A DNA stretch of 64,000 nt from Chenopodium formosanum (lineage: Eukaryota > Streptophyta > Magnoliopsida > Caryophyllales > Amaranthaceae): contig CM044880.1 of NCBI GenBank assembly GCA_024500155.1, positions 9,641,501 through 9,705,500 on the forward strand, in the 5' to 3' direction. The notes under the pieces are model-generated. The model worked only from the letters and a program-made list of their open reading frames with translations. It made no database searches and was not told where the DNA came from. Both the position numbers and the translations under genes were made by a program. Numbering within the stretch: position 1 is the stretch's first letter; every line of letters begins with the position of its first letter. This document shows, one piece after another, positions 22,125 through 33,700 of the stretch.

Positions 22125-23404
22125 AGGTGCATGCACAAGGGGAACCTCTTTGGGCTTTGTGAGGAAGGCAGATTTTTTGTTCGGATTGAGGAGCTAATGT
22201 ACTCATTGTTGGAACCTTGGAAGCTTGCATGGTGTATTTGATTTGCCTTGTGAAGATTTGTGATGATATGATCATGTTTTGTACAAATACGTCTGACCTC
22301 TTTGCAAAGAGTTTGCAATTTTATCTTTTATTGACTATCATAGTATCATGCATAAGATGTTAATCTGTGCGATTTAGTGTTGTCATTGTTATGAAAGCTT
22401 ATTTGGCTCAGAATCTCTATTATGGGGATTTTTATACACCTTTTACTGCTGTTGTTTCTTTCTCTGATGTTACATTTCACTCCATTTCATTGCCCTTTCT
22501 TCTTTTTTTTTTTTTCTTTCACTGTTGGTTTTTCAGGCTGTTTGCTTGTAGCTCAAAGCTTCAATTGAAAGTCCTCATTTCAAGCCTTTATAAATAAGCT
22601 GATATTGTCTTCTAATTAATTGCTTTTGTGGTTGTGCATCTGGCTAGGGTGTCACAACCGATCTGTATACTTGGATGTAGTTTTTATTAGTGTATTATAC
22701 TAATATACTGATCTTATTTCTGTTTTAAAATGGCACTTAGCTGGACTGTGTTTGCTATTATAATGTATTCACATTCCACTGTGATGCCTCAGGTGTTGTA
22801 ATTTTTATATTATTATATATGGCAGTCTTTGATAAGTTTAATTATTTGTAGACCAACCACAGATCCTCAGTTGGATCAATAATCTTAATTTCCTTAATTC
22901 CTGATTTTACTGATATAAATTAGACGTGACATGTATTAGCAAATAATAACATAGCCTACATACTACATAGGTGCCTTGCATGTTATTCATTTATTTTGAA
23001 TGCTGCTGACAGTTTCTCCACTCCCTATCCTCCTGGTCAACTATATATTGCTGTGAGAGGTACAATTCATATACTCAGGAAGCACATTGGTGGTTAGCAT
23101 TTTTTCTGAATGTTTCTGGAGAAAATACAGTTGCAGGTCAGCTTTGGCTTTGGATGTTTGTGCCAGATACATTTTTCAGCACTCTTGCAATTGGTAAGAC
23201 TTAGAATTGATGCATGTGACAGTAGACTTTAAAGATATTTCTTTTCTTCTGATTGCTCTACATTTGCTTATTGCTTTATCAGCTCAGTTGATAAGACAAG
23301 CTTGTGATTTATAAGATTTAGTCAGGAGCTTGGCTGCAGGTTATAAAAGAAGTGTCAGTAGCACACCAGTATTGATAGATACTAGGAAAATTTATGTATT
23401 TTAC
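22125..23404. other. CCMH 3' region and spacer
   Basis: Probable 3' UTR of CCMH followed by AT-rich sequence. No further coding exon or transposon end was recognised. Confidence 0.5.
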
Positions 23405-25280
23405 AGTAGATACAGATCAGATGAATACTTTCCCAGATCATATTGATTCAGAAATTCAGCCAGTTGAGCCTGTTGAGTCTGATCCTTCAGAGTCTTTGCA
23501 AAGAACAAAAAGACTGAAGCAGGTAAAAAGGATAGACAGAAAAAGAAGCTTAATTCCGATGTTGACGCCGCTATAGGGAACCCTGGACCACTGGATTGTT
23601 CAATTGTCATGAAGACCGGACAAATGGTACGTTTTAGCCATCAAATCTATCTCTCTCTCTTTCTTTTTTATTTATTTATTTATTTATTTATTTTAATGTA
23701 CTTCTTTAATTAAATACTTTTTACAACCCATTTCCTAGTCCACATATGAATTCACTGTGGAGTGTAGACTGATTAACTCTTAATCTGTATTATTTGTTTA
23801 ACTGAACTTCTTAAAGAGTACACGGTATCTTTTTTTATTTTCATCTCCTAAGCTAGCTCAATTGCTGTTCATTACAGATTTTATATGTGAAGACAAGAAT
23901 ATGCTGAAAGCAAGAAATCACACACTGAAATTTAGGTTTGCTCATTCTGCTGATTGTTCATTCATCATAATCTGATTACACCGCCAGTCTTTTCATAAAT
24001 AGGCGGGCTAAGACCACTAACAAAGAGACAGCACGCCCTAGGGAAACTTCCTAGGAAATTTACAAAATAACAGCTACAAAATGACAGCTAGCAAAATAGA
24101 AACAGGACAAAACATCCTAAAACAGCAGAAATAAGAAATGAGCAAACATGGTCATATGTGACAACCATCCTTCAACAATATGCTTCTGAACATATAGGAC
24201 ATACTTGTATCTTCTTACTGACATTATATGCAACTTGATTACAACAGTGAATGTGTTTTATGCAGCGTTGGAACATCATTTTTACCTTGCATAACATTTG
24301 GACAAATAGCTGAAGTACTGGACGAAGGGGAATTATGTAATGCCAAAATCTTTCTCCTCTAGTTTAGTTAATTTTGATTTTCATCCTATTCCCAATTTCC
24401 CACTAAGGTGGTGTTGAGAACCGCTACTCGTTTCAGATTATATCATCACTATTATAGGCTGCAATGTTTAATGTCAAGCCATAGTATCCTACCTAGCCAA
24501 AAATTGTCTAAATTGTCATGAGACGTAATCCTATCTAGCCATCTGAGCAGTTGAGCTCATTGAAAACAGATTCAATCCTAATGTTTGTGTTAAATTACTA
24601 CATATCATAGTATACCTGTTGCAAATCTTGCAATGTTGTCAAACTGTAGTATTATTTTTTTGCACTCTGCTAAACTCTGTTGTGATGTATGATCTAGTCG
24701 CTTGTGATTGAGCTCATTGAAAACAGACATAACAAACTCCTTTTACGGCTGTAACTAATGAAAAGTCAGAATTTCCATTGATGTATATTCAATTTGCAAA
24801 AGTGTCTGTTAGAAATCCTTGTACAGGAGTGAAGTTATTGAGACTTTTTCTCTCTTCTTTCATCTTTCATGACTCTCAAACCTCTGTTACTGAATTCTGT
24901 AAAAATACAGGACAGAAGCATAATTGTTTCATTCAGGCATTGATCTCTTATGAAGTGCTTCGTATTAAGTTATTTTTTCCATGGTTGATTATTGCAGCAT
25001 CTCCAAGGGGAAGTTTCATTTACCTGTTGATGATGCCTGCTCTTTGCGATCAATGGATCATGGGCTCCTAATACAGGAATAAGCTGAGGAAAAATATGAT
25101 TTGGTTGAAGCTCCTTACACTGACAAGGTCTCGCACTTTTTTTTGCTTGAGCTGCTCCCTTTGTCAGGATTACCGAGAGTTAAAATTAGAGGACTAGATC
25201 CTTCTCTAGGCATTTTATGTTCTACTCCTTGATCAAATTCGTTCAATTGCAATGTAATTATTTATATTTGAATGAGATGA

Positions 25281-25317
<37 letters not shown>

Positions 25318-25425
25318 TGCTGTATGTTGTAGGCTGGAAAGGTATCCTGGCTCAACAAAAGGGAAAACAAGCTGAAGATCAGCCAACAGTGACTCCTCCA
25401 GCAAATCAGGAGATGATCAAGTAAA
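23405..25425 (+). pseudogene. Decayed PLAC8-domain (cell number regulator-like) gene
   Basis: Pieces in order: N-terminal exon 23405-23625, switching frame near 23522 before KKKLNSDVDAAIGNPGPLD; 24266-24336 (VGTSFLPCITFGQIAEVLD); about 24999-25127 (GSFIYLLMMPALCDQWIMGS, then TAA at 25069-25071, then YRNKLRK and, in another frame, KYDLVEAPYTDK); about 25142-25200 (CLSCSLCQDYREL, with a further frame change before IRGLDPS); 25335-25425 (WKGILAQQKGKQ to a stop). The Cys-rich CLSCSLC and PCITFGQ blocks are PLAC8/PCR-type motifs. PLAC8 membrane proteins act in metal handling or organ-size control. One stop and at least four frame changes argue for a pseudogene; several changes lie in short A or T runs, so sequencing error is possible for some but not for the TAA. 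Confidence 0.7.
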
Positions 25426-25623
25426 AAGAAAAATATATATATAATCTTGCTTATTATTTAGACATTATGTATAAATTTTTTGAGATCTCGAATAAGGCCC
25501 TGCTGTCTATGCATATACAATGCTAGCTACCTAAAACAGTGGTACTGTAATGGTCATCCTTATTCTATATGAAGGCTGAAAGGTAAATTGAAGTTATTAT
25601 GTGTTAACTCCAACTGCAGCAAA

Positions 25624-26132
25624 GTGTAGAAGGGTCATCTACCTTACCTTCATTAAATGTATCCTGTGATGAGGAGCTGCAGATGGAGCCCATTCCAGAG
25701 TCTCAGTCGGTTCCCATTGTGCAGCAGTCCTTAGGTTCTCCGGTGGTGCATAACAGTTCGGAGTGCATGACTGCCGCCCTTTCTGATGATAATAGTTATA
25801 TGGGAGGAATGAGTTCACAGGAGATTGTGGGAAAAGTTTGTGATTTCAGGTTTTAGTTGTCCACTTTGCATTCCAGTGCCAGGTCGTTGGGTCAACCAAT
25901 TCGCCGTCACCATGCTATTTTTCATCCTCGGTTTAGGAAGAAAGGTTCTTCAATGGATTGTCGTAGTTTAGTTGCAGGTTGTCAGATGGTTCGTGTAGGT
26001 GCAAAGTGTGATCGCGGGCCTAGTATGGACTTCAAGTAATCCAACTTGTTTGTTGCTTTTGTGTAGTGTAGTTGGTTATCTTCGTTTTTGTTTGTGTTTC
26101 TTTATTCGCACTCTTTGGCCAAAAAAAAAAAA
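25624..26132 (+). mobile_element. Retroposed insert with poly(A) tail and 18-bp target duplication
   Basis: AACTCCAACTGCAGCAAA at 25606-25623 recurs as AACTCCAACTGTAGCAAA at 26133-26150 (17 of 18). The insert ends in a run of A just before the right copy. This is the mark of target-primed reverse transcription by LINE machinery. The insert has an open frame at 25626-25856 (about 76 codons, VEGSSTLPSLNVSC...VCDFRF) that I cannot assign. It is either a 5'-truncated or internally deleted LINE or a processed pseudogene. Confidence 0.7.
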
Positions 26133-26150
26133 AACTCCAACTGTAGCAAA

Positions 26151-26798
26151 TTATCATTTCCCACACTCCAACTATATTGTCCAAACTCTGAAGGTCTCAA
26201 TATACATCGATGTATATGTAACTCGGATAAGTTCCCCTATACTTCAACAACCTATTCCCTCAATTTTAAAATAAATGTTTCATTTTGACCGTCACATTTG
26301 CTAATGCGGAACTTTAAACAATAACATCTTTAGTTATCAACATTGTAAGCATAAATTATACAAAAAATGATTTTCTTTTACACTAAGGCGATTCTAGCAA
26401 AAAAATGCTTTTATTGATCTTATATAAGCATTTTATATAATAAAAAAAGAACATAATCTGCATCATAACTTTATACGTAATAATATTTTGTAAAAGGTAA
26501 GAAGGAAACTCATTGAAGGAGCAAACAAGGGAAATTACGAGAAAATACAAGTTTATCGCGTTGATAAACAAATTTTGTTAGTCAAATGATAAAACTATAA
26601 ATAAATCATTTTTTTTTTTTGTCAAATTTGGACCCACAATTGTTGATATAATTACAAAAAATGTCATATTGACTAGTATTGACTAGACATTTTTTCAAAT
26701 GTTTACAAGTTTAACACTTGATAAACGAATTTTGTTTGCTCAAATCAAGATAATAAACTGACTCCCCCCTAGACGACTAGAACACGGGAATCAATTAA
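26151..26798. other. Intergenic, no gene seen
   Basis: AT-rich spacer after the retroposed insert; no coding exon, RNA gene or transposon end recognised. Confidence 0.5.
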
Positions 26799-27434
26799 CC
26801 TATACTAAAAGCGAACCTAAAGTGACACTTGTCACAATGTTATAAAAAAATTTCCCGTCTTTTCTTCTTTCCTTTTTTTTTTTTTTTTTTCCCCAAATTT
26901 TAATAACTTCCATTTTATAACCTACCGTAATACTTATTTCCATTTTGACAACACATTTAATTCAATTAATTTTATTTTATTTTTATTTTTCAACATATAT
27001 TTTATATACTATAAATCTTTCAGTTACAAATATACTACCATAGTTTAAAATTAAGGTATTGAAATATCATCATCCAAGATTATCATAATATTATTATAAT
27101 TTTTTTCCTCCGACTTAAAATTTATTTTAATTAAAAAAAGGAATAATAAATTTGGTAGGATAATTTGTATAAATCTTACAAATATACATAACGTTTATAA
27201 GAACAACTTAACAAAATCATTTTATTATATTATATTCCTCCGTTTTTTTATTAGTTTGGTTGGATTTGCACATTTGTTGAGACACAACTTTGACCATCAA
27301 TATCTTTAATTAGAGACTATTATTTTGTTACAATTTTTTTTTTTTTTGTATAAATTTGTTGAATTAACACCATTCTTTATAAATTTTGTTGTAAAGTTTA
27401 ATTATGATCGTGCATGGCACGAGATTTAACCTAA
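26799..27434 (+). mobile_element. Non-autonomous Helitron-like element upstream of AAE13
   Basis: Starts CCTATACTAAAAGCG (TC start degenerate) after host A. It ends with a short hairpin (ATCGTGCATGGCACGA) then TTTAACCTAA before host T, fitting the CTRR end rule. A one-sided CCTCCGTTTTTTTATTAG motif near 27239 may be a mariner-type MITE piece inside it. Confidence 0.5.
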
Positions 27435-27713
27435 TATAACTATATAAGGTAGTAAGCGATACCACTTCTGTAGCTTCCATGACTCGACCACCTCAACCGA
27501 CTTTTTAAATAGCGGATGTACAATACTTATGCAATAATACTCCACAGTCACTATTTATGGGGTATAAAGACTAGACGGTGGTGCCAAACTAACCATAATT
27601 GTATGCTTATTAAATTGCGAGGGAAAACTATCAACTACCCCCAAACAATAGTCACATTAATTTTAGACCCTTGTTTTTGAGGCCTTGACTGGTGAGGGTG
27701 GTGAGCTAATTTC

Positions 27714-30700
27714 ATGACAACATTTAATAGGATTTTCAATCATTTTTCCCCCTTAAATAAATGTCGTCTTCATCTCAATTTCCCATGTTTCTTCTTTCCT
27801 TTTTCTCGAATCAACTCTTCTTCTTGCTCCTCTCATTCTTGTCTTTATTCAAGTAAGCCATTTTCCTCCATTTTCTTGTCTTTTCTGGGTGTTTTTCAAT
27901 CATGCAGATAACGTGTTCGATGAATTGCATGCCTTTTGTTTTCTGATTTAATTGCTGTTTTCTGATTAGGGAATTGATCATACCAAGTTTGGAAATTTGG
28001 GTTTTTTTCTTTTTGTTTTTTTTTTTTTTTTTGTGTGAATTGTATGTCAGCAGAATTCAGAATATATAGGATGTGATTGTGTAATTTTCTTTACATTTAA
28101 TGGGGTTGAAATTGGTTGTTTTCATTCTAGTCTTTTCTTAGGCATTTGGGTTAAATCTGCTTGATACTGTCATAAATTTGACATGCAGAAAATGGGTAAT
28201 TTCTTGTATTTATGCCTTTGACTCTGGTTTTCCTGGGGATAGTTACACAAATGATTACAATTGAAGTAAACGATGTATGAGATAAAATTGTATGTTTGTA
28301 GTGAATTGTGAATGGAGTTACTAGAGCTATGACTTCATTCTCGAATTGTCGAAAACCAACTTAACTGCTGTTGGGCTAATGGATTAATCCACCTAAGTGT
28401 GTTGTATGATCTTAAAAAATGTAATGAAGAGTTGTTTAAAGGTTTAGTTTTATAGATGAAACATAGTTTAAAAAAAAAAAAAAAAAAATTCCAATTCTTC
28501 CTTTTTAAACTGTAATCTACGAGTTCTTGAGAGGCACAAAGAAACATGGGTCTCTGAGACTCATACAATGTGCCCCTGCCATAACATGGATCGCAAGCTT
28601 GTCACAGAAACTCTTTAAAAAATATTCCAATTTACCTTGGCTCTGTGGCAACGTTGTGACATTTTATGTGGTTCGTGCGTTTGCATTTTAGTTCATGTGC
28701 TAAGGATGATTACACTCTTCTTGTAGACATGATTCTGTCATCTAGCTGTGGAGAGTTTACTACAGCTCTAAATCTCTAATGTACTTCCCTTCTCTAATAA
28801 TATATACTTGTAATAATTTAAAGGGGGGAAAGGAGGTTAAAATAAATACAATCTTACAAAGATATTGTCAAAATTTGATTACTTGGACAAATTTTCTCTT
28901 CAATTAATTATTTTTTCATGTCTATTTGTATAGCATTGAGTTCAAGTTCTATCATGGAGGTGGTTAAAGCCGTTGCAACTCAGTGCTCGTCAGCTAGTAA
29001 CAATGTCGCTATAAGAGCTGATAGAAAAAGTTACAGCTACAAGCAACTCATCTTGTCTGCAGAAAGGATATCTAGTATTCTGTGTACTAGTGGCTTTCAA
29101 AGTGTAAGCTGGACATACTTCCATACTATGATTATTGTGGGAAAAAAAATTCTTTGTGAAACTGAAACTAATTAAATTACAGATGGTCCCATTTTGTTGG
29201 GTTTATGTATGTAAATGATCAGGATTTAATAAATGTGTGTTTGTGCCTGTCTCTACACCAGATTTGCTACTCATCCCTTGTTTTTCATGATGATTTTCAC
29301 TTAAACAGAGTTCTGAAGCAAAGCAGCTTGATCATGCTTCTGTTTCCGTTGATGGCCTTAAAGCCAGTAAATCTCTTGTTGGGACTCGAGTTGGAATTGT
29401 TGCAAAACCTTCAGCTGAGTTTGTTGCTAGTGTACTGGGGACGTGGTTGAGTGGAGGAGTTGCTGTTCCACTTGCACTTAGCTACCCAGAGGCTGAGCTC
29501 CTGCATGTCATGAATGACTCGGTTAGCCCCTTAATATTTACCTTTAGATATGGGAAGATAGCAACATTTGTGTCCATCAATTCAATAAAATGCTTAGTAG
29601 ATAACTAGAAATTAATTATACATGTTGGACTTCTGGGGCTGGCTCTTAGAAAGTTAGAATTTCTTATATATGCTGAAATGTCATCATACCTTATTTGTAT
29701 GGGATCCATTGTTGTACACATCCTTTATGGCTTAGCCTTTTACTTTTCAAATAAAAGGTAAGGACCAAATGCTGTCTTTTTTGTTGATTTCTGAAACTAG
29801 TTTATCATATCATACTACCATATACTCACTATCTATCCGCTCTCTGCACTCTGACTACAATAAAGACCTTTTAAGTATTCCATCTCTGCTAAAGTCGAGC
29901 ATAAATTCTCTTTATCCTGACCTCAAATATACTTCCCTGTTATCAATATGTTATTGGTGTATAGGTTCCCTTTGCCGTGAATATACTTTTCAAATGCATA
30001 TTACTCTACCATGAAAGGCTTTTAAGCTTCAATTTTTCATAGATACTACTACTTCATCCTTTAGTAAAATTATTACAACTTCACCCTGTCATGTTTTGTT
30101 GGGAAGGCTGAAGTTATCATAGATGTTTTGTCATATAGTCTATGCAAGCAGTGAATATGTGTATGAATATTGGATTACCTTCTTTCGTTTGCTTGTTTGT
30201 ACTGGACTACTGGCCTTACCAAAAGCTCTCCTGAATTTATATTAAGCTATCAACTGAAATTCTCTAAACTTATTCTAAATTTTCTGAAATTTCCTAGTTT
30301 TTACTTTAGTTTTTTCGCTTTCTGAAGTCGCTGAAATTAAAATGAAATATATCAGAACTTTAACAAATTGAAGTTTTGTCAATAGTTTTGTCGTTATCAC
30401 CACCATCGTCATAATATCACTACTTCTAACAAATACTTAAAATCGAATTAAACATTGACAACGAAAATGAACAACTAACGGTAATGAAATAAAATCTATA
30501 TCAATGAGAAGTATCTTAAATTGAGAATGAGATGATATATACGCATATTTTTCAAATTAAATGTGCATATTTTGTTTTTTATGGTGAAATTTTTTATTTT
30601 AATTGTGGAAAAATATTAAATATACACATGTTGTTCAAATAATATGCACATTTTGAGTTACAATAATAGTTGCACATTTTGTATAAATATATGCACATCA

Positions 30701-33700
30701 AATCTTTCTCATTTGACTTTAAATTATTTAGGGTATTGGATCTTCTAAAGTAACTGAACTTTTGTTATACCAAACGTAGCTGATATGATGCAAAATGCAA
30801 GCTATCTCGATTTATGACTTAAGTTGGCCCTAGAGTTCGTCTTCATACTAATGTTTGAAGATGGGTATAGGTTTTTAGCGTGTCAATCTGATGCTGGAGC
30901 ATCTTGCTAACTTATTTCTTCAAATTTTAGCGTCTTCATCACTGTTTTTGTTAATGGATCAGGATGTCTCCATAGTGCTGAGTACTGAAGATCACCAGGA
31001 GCTTATGCAAACTGTTGCTTCTAAAAGTGCTGCTCATTTTTCTCTTATCCCTACAGTTCCAAGTTCAACATCAAAAACTACTCCCAATGGTCACCCTGAA
31101 AATGAACAGTCAGATGCAAACACGAATTTGAAGGGGTTTGAAATCCTGACTAAGATAGAAGGTGGTCAACTTTTTGTCAGGTTTGTGACTGGGTATTTCA
31201 ACACCTAGGATATGATAGTAAACTTTGTATTCGCTTTCTCATTTGCAGAGGAAGATGCAGCCTTAGTCATTTACACAAGTGGAACAACTGGTAAGCCTAA
31301 AGGTGTTGTTCACACACACAGGAGCGTGTTGGCACAGGTACTCATCAAATGCTCTAAATTCTCATTAATGGGCTTGAGGTGATGCAGATCTTGAACGACA
31401 TGCTTAGGACTTATTTTATAATTCTTAGTGATGCATATTGAAATTGTTCTATCAATTTTACTATGAACTGTCGTCAAATATATTGTTTGGTTAGCTTTTC
31501 AGAATCTACTTTTCTGTTTATCATTCCCTTCAATTTTCAGGTCCAAATGTTGACAGAAGCTTGGGGATACTCTTCTTCAGATCATTTTTTGCACTGTCTA
31601 CCATTACACCATATCCATCAAATGTGCCTTTTATAAGGCTTACTTCTTTTTTTTTTCCCAGAATCTTGGTTTGTATGGATATCCTTAACTGTTGCCCCAC
31701 ATGTCCACGGTCTTTTCAATGCTCTATTGGCTCCCATTTATGCAGGTGCCACAGTAAGTAGCATTACATCCATATCTAGATTTTTAAGACATCTTTTATT
31801 TGTCAGGGGCCATGTCCTGTGCTACTGATGCTCAGGCCTGGCATGACCTTTTCATCTCTCACGTTTAATTTTTTACAATTGAAGGTTGAGTTCATGCCAA
31901 AATTTAGTGTCAGTGGAATCTGGCAGAGATTGCGTGAATCATATCCGGTGGATGAGACAAAAGTTGATGGTGCTGTAACTGTCTTCACTGGAGTAGGTCT
32001 TTTTCTCTAGTCTTTAGTTTTGTTCAATCTAATGAAAATCGTCTCAGGATTATATATCTAATGGTTTTACAGATTAGGAAGACTTAAACAACTTGATGGT
32101 CTGGTTCTTTCAATAGCTATAACTGCTGTAAAAACCATCTGGTGATGGTTCATTGATCTCCCATGAAAATGCTCTGCCATTTCCTAGTGTGAGGCTAGGG
32201 CTACCGTAGATTTGATTATGTTGTGTACTTATGTGCATGTCGGCAGAATGATTGTTTTATGTAAGAGGTCCTTATATTATTATTGTAATTATGTAGGTTC
32301 CAACAATGTATTCTAGATTGATACAAGGTTATGAAGCAATGGACCCTGATGTACAGGCTGTATCAGCCTCGGCTGCAAGGAAGTTGCGACTCATGGTAAT
32401 TGGATCAACCTCTGTGTCATTCTGAAAGCTGTATGGATTAGGATAAATGATCTTGACCTTTGTGTTGAGATGAAATGTTGTCAGATTACACTGATTAGAT
32501 CTGATTTTCTTGACTAATCTTCGCTACTTGTGTGCACGGGAAAGTTTGTCAGAAGTAATAACGTTCATTTATCTTCCAGATGAGTGGATCCTCTGCCCTC
32601 CCTTATCCTGTTATGCAGCAATGGGAAACGATTACCGGGCATCGCCTTTTGGAACGCTATGGCATGACCGAGGTTAGTTTCGCACCATATGTATCACTTC
32701 CCTGCTAGGGAAAGGGCATCTAGTGAAAAGTATCTTTAATTGCCATTATTGTGGTTTGGCATGTAGTTTGTCATGGCACTTTCTAATCCCTTGCAAGGCT
32801 TGAGAAAAGGAGGCACCGTTGGCAAACCACTTCCTGGCGTAGAGGTGAGTATTTCTGGAGTCTATTTCTTTGAAGGTGTGTTAGAACTTAGAAGCCATAG
32901 AACCGTGTATTCCCCATCATTGGTGTTAAGGTTTTGATGTTGTTGCTGTGTTAGAATCATGCTGTCAAGAAAAGTGCTGTGTTTGTGCTATGACATATAT
33001 CCTTATCTATTTGGGTTAGAAACATTATGTATTATGTATTAAGTATTAAGAATCTCTCCAGTAGATGTCAGGATCTCTGCTCTTCTATACATCTCTGACT
33101 TCTTAAGCAATTAACTAATTGCAGGTCAAGATTCTTGAAGAAGAAGGCAGTGGAAATGAAACTGGTGTTGGTGAGCTTTGTGTCAGAAGTCCGTCATTGT
33201 TTAGGGAATACTGGAAATTGCCTGAGGCAAGTATTAGCTGTAAAATGACTATACTGATCTAATTTGCTGCACAATTTTTAAGTTCTTGCTTATTTTTCAA
33301 TCTTTATAAAATTTGCAATGTATCTAATAAAATAGTTATTGACTGCAAGAAAGGAGATCTATTAATGGTGCCTCTGGATCCTAGGATTTTTTTTGTTTAT
33401 GCATAACATTTTAAGAAAGGTTAAACTATAAATAAAGATGATATCATTGTTTTTCTGCTCCCTTCTTTGTTCTTTTAATCTACTTCGTTGAACTTCTAGA
33501 CCTTGCTGCACCAACACTTATCCCTTCAGCTCCTCTCCATTTTTTTTTTTTTTTCCAGCTCTACTTCAGTGTTCGTCCTCTAGCTCAAAATGACAGTAGA
33601 GTTTAACTTAAGGTTTGAGGGTGTTTTTGTTCTTTGGATTGCTCGAGCATATGCATTGACCAAGGGTTGTCATTGAAGCTCAAATGCACTCTCCGTCCCA

